Below are positions 13,626 to 25,815 of a stretch of DNA of 64,000 nucleotides, piece after piece. The stretch is from positions 263,188,476-263,252,475 of the forward strand of contig NC_077230.1 of the NCBI RefSeq assembly GCF_027887165.1, given 5' to 3'. Within the stretch, counting starts at the first letter, position 1; every line of letters starts with the position of its first letter. Both the position numbers and the translations under genes were made by a program. Under the pieces are notes generated by a model, which saw only the letters and a list, made by a program, of their open reading frames with translations, ran no database searches and was not told the DNA's origin. Source of the stretch: Monodelphis domestica. Lineage: Eukaryota > Chordata > Mammalia > Didelphimorphia > Didelphidae.

Positions 13626-14650
13626 TGAACCAAATTAAGCTTTTATGAGATGCATACTATATTCTTTGTCACTGGAAGCAATCAAAACTGAATCACCAAA
13701 ATTATGTTGTAAGAGGGGATTCCTACATGGAATAGGAAAATAGAACTTGTTAGACTCCTTATATATCTAGGTCCTGAATTCTGTGGACCAGCACAAAATT
13801 ACATTTACAAGTCACACTTGCACTTAGCTCTGTCTGCTGCAAAATGTGTATGTGTGAGTATGTGTGGGCTGCACACCTATAATAAACAGTTGGACTAGGG
13901 AAGTGACTAATGATATTTTCTAGTAGAACGTTTTAGGTTGCTTGAGATGTTTCTTATCAGTTGGCAAATATGTTTATTTTTCTTTGAACTTACTTTTAAT
14001 TTAATAAAGCATATTTAAGTGGTTTCTAGTCAGTTGCATTTTTTTCTTACGTATATGCTTGGAGAGCACTTTTTTTTTTTAACAGAACAAATATTAGCTG
14101 ATTGTTTTTTACTAATAATGAAACTTAGTCTATTGAAGGTAGAAGTTACCCAATGATCTGAAAACTTCTTTTATCAACATCTCCCAAGTTGCATTCTTAA
14201 GATGACTCCTCACCAAAAGGATCTTTGTTTTGAGTTGTTTTTCTGGTAGTGGTAATGGATTTGTGATGTGCTATGTGCATATTATTGTCTGTTTCCCTTG
14301 TACTATTGGCAACCAGTCAGAATTAGTAGTGGAATCAGTGATGACTGGGGAAAAAGTGAACCTGACATGTATAGGAATTCAACTACTGACCTTGGCATTT
14401 ATTAGCACCATGTTCTACTATTGAAGTTATTTGTGAACTGAGGATTAATTTCTGTTATTCCAGGACTGTTAAAAAAACACCTTTAAACTTTTCATTGAGT
14501 AAATCTTTAATAGTATCTACTATTGTGAATTACCAGAATTTACTCTGGAAACAGGAACAGAGTTATAATTGTTAAAATGGCCTACCAAAGTAAATAAGTC
14601 AATATGAAACTGAGATTGTGTTTCTTTAACTTTACCTTTGTGTAGTATGT
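13626..14650. other. Single-copy-looking intron
   Basis: No element recognised. A 64-codon frame at 14230-14424 has no supporting splice context or motif and is not called. Confidence 0.45.
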
Positions 14651-14654
14651 TTTA

Positions 14655-15115
14655 CATACACAGACTATTAGCACTAAAATATATCTTAGAAATCTACTTG
14701 CTCAATTTCCTTATTTTACAGATAAAAAAATGAGGCTTAGAGAAGGGAGATTATTTACCTAAGATTATGTATCTATCTTGGCAGAGACATTACTTGAACT
14801 CAGCACTTACCTTGTTCACAATGCGTAAGTTATTAGATATTTTGTTAATTAATATGTAATATTTACAACAAAAGCAATTGAAGTTTGCTAAATGAAGTTT
14901 AATGGTAAACAACTAGCATTTACGTAACATGTTATGGTTAGTGCTTTCTATATGTTATCTCATTTGATTCCTCAACAACCCCATGAGATATAGGTGCCAT
15001 TTTAAACAGGCTGGGAGAAGTTAAGTGACTTGTCCAGATATGCCTGATTTGAACACAAGTCTTTCTTCTAACTCCAACTCCAGCATTCTATCCACTGTTA
15101 GTAAAAGTGTTACCA
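14655..15115 (-). mobile_element. Two antisense CORE/MIR-type SINE relics
   Basis: The first, at about 14660-14830, has 'ttattttacagataaaaaaa' and 'gaggcttagagaaggga'. The second, at about 14915-15110, has 'tatgttatctcatttgattc', 'gttaagtgacttgtccag' and 'agcattctatccactgtt'. Both old. Confidence 0.65.
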
Positions 15116-15149
15116 ATTGTTGTTGGCTGCAGCAGTAATAGTAGGTAGT

Positions 15150-15655
15150 ATAAAGCATTTAATAATAAAGAATAAAGCCCTTTACAACCTGGCTCCTTTT
15201 CTGTTTTCAGTTTTCTTACATATTATTCTCCTCTATGAACTCTAGACAACCCAGCTACATTTCTCTACTTGCTCTTCCTCACCCATGACATTACATTTCC
15301 CAGCTCTGTAGATTTCCAAGAGCTTTTCTCACACCAGCTGGAATGTTGTTCCTCCTCGTTTCTACTCCTGGTTTCCTTGGCATCCTAAAAGACTCAGCTT
15401 GAATCATACCCTCTGAAGGAAGCCTTTCCTATTATCCTATTGTCCTCTCTCTCCAAGTACCATCTCTTTGAGATTACCTTCCTTTTACACTGCATATATT
15501 TTATAAGTACATAATTTGCATTTTGTCTCCTTTATTAGAATGTGAACTTCTTGAGAATAGGGGTCATGTTTTTGCTTTTCTTTGTATCCCTAGCACTTAG
15601 CACAGTTTGTAGTACATAGCAAGCATTTTATGAATGCTGGTTGACTGATTGACCA
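15150..15655 (+). mobile_element. L2 LINE 3' end, sense
   Basis: Contains 'ccctttacaacctggctcc', then 'tgaacttcttgagaatagg', then 'cttagcacagtttgtagtac' and a terminal TGACTGATTG repeat. This is the standard L2 3' layout. Confidence 0.8.
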
Positions 15656-15734
15656 TCATAATCTGTTTTTTTAAAAGAATTATTAAGGTAGCATTCAGGT
15701 TTAAGTAATGCATCAAGAGCTGATGTTTTACAGA

Positions 15735-16275
15735 TATTTGCTCTGGTAGCTGGTGGTACAGTGGATGGAATCCTGGTTCTGGAGTTAGGAATAACTGAAT
15801 TAACATTAGGTTCCAGACATTTAGTAATTGTGTGACCCTGGACAAGTCACTTAAATCACTTTGTATCACTTTCCTTGACTGGAAAATGGAGATACAGTGA
15901 TCCCCCACCTATTGCAGGAATTATGTTCCGGAGATCCCTGCGATAGGTGAAAATCCAGAAGTAGCAGCGTTATATTTATTTTATTATTTATACATATTTT
16001 AAGACTTTATATAAACCCTTTCCACTCTCCTATAAACCTTTCCACACTCTTATTAACTTACAGTCACTGAGCCAATCAGCACTCAGGATACAGAACACAG
16101 CACTGTGTTTGGTCGCCTTTTATTCCATCAGCCAATAGTGTGCTGTGATACAGAATTAGATATGTATTTTTAAAAAACATGATCCAGTGAAGCCTCAATA
16201 AGTGAACTATGATATAGTGAGGGATGACTGTACATACTAGGTGTTGGATAACTGCTTATTCTTTCCTCTTCCCTC
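15735..16275 (+). mobile_element. CORE-SINE split by a Tc1/mariner-like element
   Basis: SINE text runs from 'gtagctggtggtacagtgga' through 'tgtgaccctggacaagtcac' to 15892. After the insertion it resumes with 'taggtgttggataactgctt' (about 16236-16270). Sense orientation. Confidence 0.6.
15895..16230. mobile_element. Tc1/mariner (Tigger/Tc2-like) miniature element, 336 bp
   Basis: Terminal inverted repeats CAGTGATCCCCCACCTAT and, from the other end, CAGTCATCCCTCACTATAT, with TA on both sides (15893-15894 and 16231-16232). No transposase frame, so non-autonomous. The repeats have diverged, so it is an old copy. The exact family name needs a library search. Confidence 0.75.
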
Positions 16276-16977
16276 CGCTTCTCTCTTAAAAATCAGGCCT
16301 TGGTGATTTGAGTGTTCAAGTTTGTTTGTTTGTTTTAAATATTATAAAAAATTGTTCTATGAGACCAACACCTAATCCAACATAATTTGGATTATACTCA
16401 AGGGAAGGAAATAACCTGGATACAGATGTCCAGAAAACATCAAGTTTATCTTGAAAGGCTGCCAAAGCAGTATTGTAGCTTTTGAAATCGTTGGGGCCAA
16501 AGTATGTCCAGTGGAAACCTCCAGTTTTTAGTGAGTATTGTTTTCCTTTTTTTAAGAAAAATAGACTTAAAATTTTTGAAGGACTGTATTATCTCTTTAG
16601 GAAGATAATGCCAGATTTTGTTTAGTTAATTGTGGGGAATCAAAAACTGTTATGAAGGGAATGGTTGGAGACATTGAGTTATTTTCAAAATAATATACCT
16701 GATTTCCATAGGAAGTCAGATTGAAAATGGAACTATGAAAGATGACCTTTTAATGAGAATAACTTCCATTTCAAATCCTGTGACCTTATTATTCAAAAGT
16801 AATTGATATTTATCCATCTTAATGTGTTTCTATGTAAGTACCATTTTTTTCATCACCAGAGATCACTAATGGACAAGCATAATTTTTCCACAGCTGAAAA
16901 ACATGGAACATGTCAGTAGTTTAATTTATAGTTTTCCTTTCAAGTATCTTAGTATGTGATATGATATTTTTGGATAC
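16276..16977. other. Intron sequence, no element recognised
   Basis: AT-rich DNA between the SINE and the large L1. No coding or RNA signal recognised. Confidence 0.45.
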
Positions 16978-19900
16978 TTTTTTTAATATATATTTTATTT
17001 GATCATTTCCAAGCATTATTCATTAAAGACATAGATCATTTTCTTTTCCTCCCCCCCACCCCCCAGAGCCGACGCGTAAATCCACTGGGCATTACATGTT
17101 TTCTTGATTTGAACCCATTGCTATGTTGATAATATTTGCATTAGAGTGTTCATTTAGAGTCTCTCCTCTGTCATGTTCCCTCAAACGCTGTATTCAGGCA
17201 GTTGCTTTTCCTCGGTGTTTCCACTCCCATAGTTTATCCTTTGCTTATGAATAGTGTTTTTTTCTCCTAGATCCCTACAAATTGTTCAGGGACATTACAC
17301 CGCCACTAATGGAGAAGTCCATTACGTTTGATTATACCAGTGTATTAGTCTCTGTGTACAATGTTCTCCTGGCTCTGCATCTCTTCCTGGAGGTTGTTCC
17401 AGTCTCCATGGAACTCCTCCACTTTATTATTCCTTTTAGCACAATAGTATTCCATCACCAGCATATACCACAATTTGCTCAGCCATTCCCCAATTGATGG
17501 GCATCCCCTCGTTTTCCAGTTTTTGGCCACCACAAAGAGCGCAGCTATGAATATTTTTGTACAAGTCTTTTTTCAAGTCAGTGAAGAAGTATTTTGGTAG
17601 TTCAATGGGTATGGCACTAAATAGATAAATAAGTATGGGTAGGATGGTCATTTTTATTATATTGGCTCGTCCTATCCATGAGCAGTTAGTGTTTTTCCAA
17701 TTGCTCAAGTCTAGTTTTAGTTGTGTGGAGAGTGTTTTGTAGTTGTGTTCATATAGTTCCTGTGTTTGTCTCGGGAGGTAGATTCCTAGGTATTTTATTT
17801 TGTCTAAGGTGATTTTGAATGGGATTTCTATTTCTAGTTCTTGCTGCTGAGCTGTGTTGGAGATATATAGAAAAGCTGATGATTTATGTGGGTTTATTTT
17901 GTATCCTACAACTTTGCTAAAGTTTTTGATTATTTCAATTAGCTTTTTGGTTGAATCTCTAGGGTTCTTTAAGTAGACCATCATGTCATCTATAACTTGG
18001 TCTCCTCCTTGCCTATTTTGATGCCTTCAATTTCTTTTTCTTCTCTAATTGCTACTGCTAGTGTTTCTAGTACAATGTCAAATAGTAGAGGTGATAATGG
18101 GCATCCTTGTTTCACTCCTGGTCTTATTGGGAATGCATTTAGTTTATCCCCATTGCAGATGATATTAGCTGATGGTTTTAGATATATACTATTTATTATT
18201 TTTAGGAAGGACCCTTCTTTTACTATGCTTTCTAGTGTTTTTAATAGGAATGGGTGTTGTATTTTATCAAATGCTTTTTCTGCGTCTATTGAGATAATCA
18301 TGTGGTTCTTGCTGGTTTGCTTGTTGATGTGGTCAATTAGGTGGATGGTTTTCCTAATGTTGAACCAGCCCTGCATCCCTGGTATAAATCCTACTTGATC
18401 ATGGTGAATGATCCTTCTGATCACTTGCTGGAGTCTTTTTGCTAGTATCCTATTTAAGATTTTTGCATCTATATTCATTAGGGAGATTGGTCTATAGTTT
18501 TCTTTCTCTGTTTTTGACCTGCCTGGTTTTGGAATCAGTACCATGTTTGTGTCGTAAAAGGAGTTTGGTAGAACTCCCTCTTTGCTTATTATGTCAAATA
18601 GTTTGTATAGTATTGGGATTAACTGTTCTCTGAATGTTTGATAGAATTCACTGGTGAATCCATCAGGCCCTGTGGATTTTTTCTTAGGAAGTTCTTTGAT
18701 GGCTTGTTGGATTTCATTTTCTGATATGGGATTATTTAAGAATTCTATTTCCTCTTCTGTTAGTCTAGGCAGTTTGTATTTTTGTATATATTCATCCATA
18801 TCTCCTAAATTGGTGTATTTATTGCCATATAATTGGGCAAAGTAATTTCTAATGATTGCCTTAATTTCCTCTTCATTAGAGGTGCTGTCCCCCTTTTCAT
18901 CTTTAATGCTGTGAATTTGCTTTTCTTCCTTCCTTTTTTTAATTAGATTGACCAGTACTTTGTCTATTTTGTTTATTTTTTCAAAGTACCAGCTTCTTGT
19001 CTTATTTATTAAATCAATAGTTCTATCACTTTCGATTTTATTAATTTCTCCCTTAATTTTTAGGATTTCTAGTTTGGTTTTCTGCTGGGGGGTTTTAATT
19101 TGATTGCTTTCGAGTTTTTTCATTTGCATTTCCAATTGATTGATCTCTGCTCTCCCTTGTTTGTTAATATAAGCATTCAGGGATATGAATTTACCTCTGA
19201 TTACCGCTTTGGCTGCATCCCAAACGGTTTGAAAGGATGTCTCGCCATTGTCATTTTCCTTGATGAAATTATTAATTGTTTCTATGATTTCTTCTTTAAC
19301 TAAACGGTTTTGGAGTATCATATTGTTTAATTTCCAATTGGTTTTAGATTTGGTTTTCCATGTACCATTACTAATCATTATTTTTATTGCCTTGTGATCT
19401 GAGAAGGCTGCATTCATTATTTCTGCTTTTCTGCATTTGTGTGCTATGTTTCTGTGACCTAATGTATGGTCAATTTTTGTGAATGTGCCATGTGGTGCTG
19501 AGAAGAAGGTGTATTCCTTTTTATCCCTATTTATTTTTCTCCATATGTCTATTAATTCTAATTTTTCTAAGATTTCATTCACTTCTTTTACCTCTTTCTT
19601 ATTTATTTTTTGATTTGATTTATCTAAATTTGATAATGGTTGGTTTAAGTCTCCCACTAATATGGTTTTACTGTCTATTTCTTCCTTCAATTCTCCTAGT
19701 TTCTCCATTAGAAATTTGGGTGCTATATTATTTGGTGCATACATGTTGATTAATGATATTTCCTCATTGTCTAGAGTCCCTTTTCACAAAATATTATTAC
19801 CTTCCCTATCCCTTTTGATCAGGTCTATTTTTGCATTGGCTTTATCAGATATCATGATTACCACTCCTGCCTTCTTTCTATCAGTTGAGGCCCAGAAGGT

Positions 19901-20727
19901 CTTACTCCATCCTTTAATTCTGACCTTGTGGGTGTCAACCCGCCTCATGTGTGTTTCTTGAAGACAACATATGCTAGGGTTTTGGATTCTAATCCATTCT
20001 GCTATTCGTCTACGTTTTATGGGTGAGTTCATCCCATTCACGTTCAAAGTTATGATTGTCATTTGTGGACTCCCTGGCATTTTGATTGCCTTCCCTAATT
20101 CTAACCTTTTCTTCTTCGGCTCTACCTTTTAGTCCAGTGATTTACTTTGAATCAGTCCCCCTTGTCCCCTCCCTTGATGTTTCCCTTTTTAGTCCCTCCC
20201 TTTTTCTTCCCTCCCCCTCCCCCCTCTCTTTCCCTCCCTTTTGGTTCTCCCTCCCCCCCTCCCCCCCTTGGTTTTCCCTTCTCCTTACCCTTGTTGGGTA
20301 AGATAGAATTCAAGATCCCAATGGATCTGGATGTTTTTCCCTCTCAGAGTTGATTTCCCTGAGATTGAGGTTTAAGTACCCCCCCCCCCCTCCTTCTTAT
20401 AGGAGTTTTCTTCCCCTCCCCTTCCCATGTGAATCTTTGTGTGAGAAAGATTATTCTATTTGGTCTTTCTTTACCCCCTATTTATACATTACATTTTCCC
20501 CACATGTTGGTATACATAGATTGATATAAATGTAGTCCTTATAGAAGAGAGTTTGAGTAAAAGAAGAAGATAACATTTTTCCCCTTTCCTTAATATTTAC
20601 CTTTTCAGGTATTCCTTGCTCTTTCATTTTCGGTATCAAACTTTCCACAGAGCTCTGGTCTTTTCTTTGCAAAAAGTTGGAAATCTTCTATTTTGCATAA
20701 CAATTAAATTTTAAAAATTTTAATTGA
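16978..20727 (-). mobile_element. L1 LINE, 5'-truncated, about 3.7 kb, antisense
   Basis: On the - strand: ORF1 C-terminal end near 20720-20610, G-rich inter-ORF spacer about 20600-20090, ORF2 from about 20080, then 3' UTR and A-rich end near 16980. The ORF2 endonuclease reads MTIITLNVNGMNSPIKRRR and continues (after a frame change near 19750-19790) as [21 protein letters not shown] and FSDHKAI. Reverse transcriptase motifs include [25 protein letters not shown] and [13 protein letters not shown]. About 11 bases are missing near 17991, removing most of the LFADD active-site motif (only the final DD of DDMMVYL remains). A larger deletion joins the FFTDLKK region to the ORF2 C-terminal tail near 17570. 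It cannot retrotranspose. Confidence 0.95.
17990..19744 (-). pseudogene. L1 ORF2 fragment (endonuclease C-terminal part to reverse transcriptase)
   Basis: 584-codon open stretch starting at [11 protein letters not shown]. It carries the second half of the apurinic endonuclease fold ([11 protein letters not shown], then SDHK) and RT fingers and palm up to [11 protein letters not shown]. The frame ends where the active-site segment is missing; the continuation [14 protein letters not shown] lies in another frame to about 17440. The endonuclease N-terminal part is at 19784-20080 in a third frame. That so much remains open suggests a fairly young insertion. Confidence 0.93.
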
Positions 20728-21430
20728 GGGGGTAGCTGGTTGGCTCTGCGGATTAAGAGCTAGGTTTAGAGAGGGGAGGTCCTAGGTTCAAATCTGGCTT
20801 CAGACACTTACTTCCTAGCTGTGTGACCCTGGGCAAGGCCCTTAGCCTCCATTGCCTAGCCCAATGATGATGAATCTTTTAGAGATGGAGTGCTGGCACT
20901 GCCCCCCCCCCAATTAGTGCAGTGCCTGACCCCCCCCACCTGCTCTGCCCCCCAAGTACCAGATGGGCCCTCCCCAACCCCACACAGGGGAGGGAGGAAG
21001 TGCTTCCGTGGGGCTGCTGTACAGAGGGGAAGGTGAAGTGAAGAATTTCCTCAGTGTAGAGACAGAGAGGTGAGTGGCCAGAGCACCTCACTTCCCTCCA
21101 AATTTGCTGCTGTGAGCCATCCACCTTACCCCCTATGCATTTTCATTGGGCTCCTGGCCAGAGGGGCCGGTGAATGTGAAAAAATGTACTTGAGGTATGG
21201 TGGAGAGGGGGAGGGGAGCAGCTCCAGTGGGAGGCCCACTGCCTTTCTAGTAACAAACTGGGGAGGGAGGGTGGGGAGGAAGGGCAAGTATGTGCCCACA
21301 GAGCTCTCTGCATGCCATCTTTGGTACCCATGCCATAGGTTCGCCATCACTGGCCTAGCCCTTACCATTCTTCTGCCTTGGAACAAATTCAGAGTATTGA
21401 TTCTAAGACAGAAGGTAAAGGTTAAAAAAA
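20727..21430 (+). mobile_element. tRNA-derived SINE split by a hAT-like element
   Basis: Sense SINE: head 'gggggtagctggttggctct', body 'tgtgaccctgggcaaggccc', and after the insertion 'cttaccattcttctgccttg' then 'agacagaaggtaaagg' and an A-tail. It lies at the 5' edge of the large L1. Confidence 0.88.
20862..21352. mobile_element. Non-autonomous hAT-like DNA transposon, 491 bp, with 8-bp duplication
   Basis: Left end CAATGATGATGAATC and right end (reverse complement) CAGTGATGGCGAACC form imperfect 15-bp terminal repeats. An exact 8-bp target duplication GCCTAGCC lies at 20854-20861 and 21353-21360, the hallmark of the hAT superfamily. The interior is GC-rich with two related sub-repeats around 'attgggctcctgg'-type text. 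Open frames in it are not transposase. Related to the copy at 34475. Confidence 0.88.
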
Positions 21431-21532
21431 TTAATTTGCTTTTTAAAAAAAGTCATCTAAACCCTGTTATTTGGAGAACTGCTCACTCAGGGAGTAGTAG
21501 TCTAGTTAAAATTATATTCTTTCTACTATATT

Positions 21533-21660
21533 ATAATAATAACTAATATTTATATAGTACCTACTATGTTCCAGGTAGTATGTTCATGCTCAGTACTTTA
21601 CAAATATTATCTCATTTTATCCTCACAACAAATAAAGTGCCTGGTACTAAGGAGGTGCTC
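21533..21660. mobile_element. Short CORE-SINE/L2-like relic
   Basis: 'taactaatatttatatagta', then 'acaaatattatctcatttta', then a piece like an L2 end ('aaagtgcctggtac'). Probably two old fragments side by side. Confidence 0.45.
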
Positions 21661-24600
21661 AAAAAATACACATTGCTTGACTTGATTTGATGTTACTCTA
21701 AAAACTCTATTAGATATTTTTACCTAAATTTTCCTTATAAGCAATAGCTTAGAATTTTTTTTTAAAAATCCATATCTTCTGTCTTAGGATCAGTTCTAAA
21801 ATGGTCTTCTGTGGCAGGGATTAGGCAATCAAGGTTAAGTGACCCTCCCATAGCTAGTGTAAGAGAGGTAGTTCTCTGGCAATTATATAGCACCATCAAT
21901 AAGGGAATGGAGATAATTATGGGCAAAAAGATAATCAGCAACAAGATAGATAACAGACTAGAGCTGTTTTTTTTTCCCAAATGACAACAATCCCTGAGAT
22001 GTGCCAGGAATTTACAATGAAGAAGAATGAGAAACTGGGGAAGGGAAAGGAGCTAGTTACAGGTGAGGATACTAAGGATGCTGATAATGACAAAGACAAA
22101 TGCAAGGATACCGAGATACCTATTACAACAACTCTTTAACAGTGGAGGTGTGCACCGAGAAAATGATGGTGGACAAACAGACAAACACTGAGCATGAGGA
22201 AGTCCCAGGGACACAAAAGATCATGCCTCTCAGGGATTCTGCCAAAGTTACCCTAGACTCTGGCATTCTCCATATGAAGGTGCATAAGTCTTTCAGCATC
22301 CAGGAATTGGATTCCCTGAAATGGGGAATGCCAGAATTTTGTGCCTAACCATTCAAATGTTTGAGGGAGTTGAAAAGAGCATTTAAATTATATGACCCTA
22401 ATTTCTAAGATGTAGACATCCTACTCTTAGAACTGTTTGGCCCTCAGGAGCATGCAAAATTCATTAAGAGGATGAGGCTGGAATATTTTGAAGATCTGGA
22501 TTTTTCCAGACCTTCAAACTTGACTTAAGAAAAGCACTGGAAGATTTATTGGAAGGGATCAAAAGTTTTTGTAATAGACCGAATGCTCGGGGAAAATTTG
22601 ATAGACTGAGGCAAGAGCAGACAGAGCATCCTTCTGTCTACATGGACAGATTAGAAAGTGGGAGGAAAACACTGAGGCTATTTTGGGCTATACTTTACAT
22701 GGGGGATAGCCAAGAAGCCATCTCCCATGTAAAGAGGCAATTTTTAAAAGGATGTGTCCAACACTTCAAGCATTTCTTCAAACACTTTTGTCCAAACTAT
22801 GAAGCATTAAGTATCCAAGACCTGAGAGACTCCCAACACATATTTGCATGAGACCCATACAGAGCAGCAGAAAGAAAAGGAGGAATTGAAGCAGAAACTA
22901 GAAGAGACAAAAAACTCCCTTAGGCAGAAAGAGATAGAGGAGGTCAAGAATCTTGTTACCATCAGGATCTTCCCTTGCCAAAGACCACAATACCAAGCTG
23001 GGGGCAAAGAGATAATAGAAAATGCTTGTTATGCCAGAGTGGGACACATAGTCAGATTTTGTTCCATGAAGTAAGGTTATGAGTAAGGTTACAGCAGAGG
23101 CTCACAATATCACAACAGGACTACACAGAGGGTACAATAACTATGGAAGACATCAGACATACAATGACACAGACAAGCCCAAATATTGTGACCATTGCAA
23201 ACTTAAAGAAGAAGCAACTCTCAGTCTCAAAACCATGCAACACCTGATTAGCTAGGGAGTGAAACCCTAGTATTCAGAGGTCCTTGTAAAAGGAAATGCC
23301 CGATATTCATCATGAAGCCAGAAGAACACAAGATTTAATGCCCAGAGGGTGCAAAGGAGGAAAACTGGGGATGTCATAACAGGGAGGAAAATAGCACAAG
23401 TGATGGTGGGAGAATTAAAGTCTATAGAGAAAGAGGGAGGAAATAAGAATTCAAAACAGGGAAATACAGGAGATGGAGAGGGAATTACAAAATGATATAA
23501 GAGACATGAAGAACAAAATATTTCAATCACATAAGGACAAAAAAGGAAACAATGGGAAAACTAAAGAACAAATCAAGAAATATTTAGAAAATTTCTTAAT
23601 ATGTAAATATGAATTGGGAATGGAGACTACAACGAATTGTAACAAATTCTCCAATCAAAAGCAGCATCACAAAATAACAGTAACAATGAAGGAGCATTAC
23701 ATTGATTTTCTAAACCCCAAAGACAAAGTAGCAACCAAATACTGTGAGGCAGTCCAGGAAGAATTCAAAATAGTAAAACCCGCCACAGGCTAAAAGGGCA
23801 TGAGCATACCTTAACACTCAAAGAACAACAAGAGAAGCGAGAGGAGAATGAAAACAGATCAACCTATAAGACCCAACAGCAAAAGGTTTCTTTCCTAAAA
23901 TCTAGAAATCTATGATCCCAAACCATCAAAACAAACCAATGAAAACAGATATGAGTAAGGGATGAGCACAGCTTAAAATCTATTCCACAAAACACTTTAG
24001 GAAGATGGTTAAGGGAAAACAGAGTAAAGAGTTAACAGATGAGTACTCTAAGCAGCTCTGAGCTTCAAAATTCTAACAGGCTAAATGCAGGGGAATTGTC
24101 TGATTCAACATTCTGAGACTGTCTGTCACCTTATACTTGAGACAGACTCCCAAACTGAAAATCAAAGGGGAGAGAACCAAACCATCAAAATTTCACATGG
24201 AGGGGTAGAGAATCACAATTTAAAAGAAGGGGAACCAGATTTATCAACAAAATACACAAAGTTACAGCATATTAAGGGACAAGAGCTGTTATAGGACTTG
24301 GGGAAAATAGAACAATTGAATGCTATGGTACCAATCCTACAAGAACACCATACTCAAGAACCTTATGCATGGATCGAAGTTGGAGAGTAAGACTATAAAG
24401 CTCTAATTGATACTGGGGCAACAATATCTGTTTTAAAGTCGTTTCCAGGGGACAGTATCATAGATGGATCAGTTAGAGTAACTGGAGCCACCAGGGAAAT
24501 ACAACAAGTTCCAAAACTTGAACCTAAGATGGTGAAGCTAGGTCCTTTGTCTATAGATCATACATTCTTACTGATATCTGGGTGTCCCGATAACCTTCTG

Positions 24601-25166
24601 GGGAGAGACTTTCTATGTAAAAATGGGGCAACCATCCACTGTGAGCAGTCAGGGAAAATCTATTTGCACCTACCAAAACAATCTTTGAAACACTATCCAC
24701 TGTTATTCTTAGGGCAATTAGATGAAACACCTGATCAGCTGCACACAGAAACACCAATGTTTGATATCCCCAAAGACATTCCACAGGGCATATGGGCTAC
24801 ACATGCAAACAATGTGGGGAAGATAAAATCAGCAACACCAGTGAAAATTCAAGTTAAAGAAGGAATACCTCCTAAGATCCCTCAATATAAATTAAGCAAA
24901 GAGGCTATAATGGGTATAATACCTATCATCAACAGTTTGCTGAAGCAGGGAATATTGAGATACACGATCTCAGAATTCAATAGCCCAATAGTAGCTATCA
25001 AAAAGAACAAAAGGAACCCTGTTGGATCAATCTCTTGGTGATTCGTGCAATATTTGAGGGTGATCAATGACTTGTAAAGAAAACTTACACAATTACTCCA
25101 TTCCCAAGTGCCATTATATTAGAGATACCTAGTACAGCAAACCAGTATACTGTGACATAGCAGGCA

Positions 25167-25815
25167 TGTTAGCATCTTAGAAGTATGGTTGATGTATTGA
25201 TATTGTATCATATATATTCATTTACCAGACACATGGTCAAATCAGTTAATGGTCATTGTATAGAAGTTACAGTCCAAAGGGCAAGAGAATTCCCGAGCGG
25301 CCACAGGGGCCCAGCTCACACCTTGGCAGACCACATTCCTTTGCAAGGCGCATGTCAGGTCAATCCCCACCTCTTTGATCTCGTCATTCATTGTCAATTC
25401 AACCAATGTTAAAACCTATGCCATGTTACATATTCATTGATCACCTCCCAATCCACATTCCCAAAACCTCCAATAAATATTGGGGAACAAGCCAAATCTC
25501 TCACTTACTTCCCTGGATCTTCAGAGTGTTCTATCCTAACTTTTTCCTCCTGATCTCTCTTTTCTCGCAACGTTGTCGCCCCCATGCTTCCTATTAATCC
25601 TCTGGCACTCTTGTCCATAGGAGGCATTAAGGAGTTCTTTCTCCCCACCTGTTTTCTTATTCCTCATATTTCCCATTCATTCTCTGGCACCCTTGTCAGT
25701 GGGAAATATTCACAGAGGTTGCGACTCCCCACGTGTTTTAACTTGTTGTCTCTGAGTCTTTATTATTCACCTATTTCTTTCAGTCTCCCTTCTCCTTCTC
25801 AGGTTATCACCCACA
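25167..25815 (+). mobile_element. LTR-like block nested in the provirus
   Basis: The pol-like text is interrupted here by non-coding sequence starting TGTTAGCATC and ending TTATCACCCACA, with an AATAAATATTGG-type signal near 25471 and imperfect 4-bp flanks GGCA/GGTA. It looks like a solo LTR of another family. Ends are provisional. Confidence 0.4.

Noticed and set aside
20086-20353. Pro/Ser/Phe-rich frames
   Set aside because: They are antisense translations of the C-rich (G-rich in L1 sense) spacer of the L1.
20879-21546. Frames of up to 158 codons as genes
   Set aside because: They lie in the hAT-like miniature element and flanking SINE, with no transposase motif.
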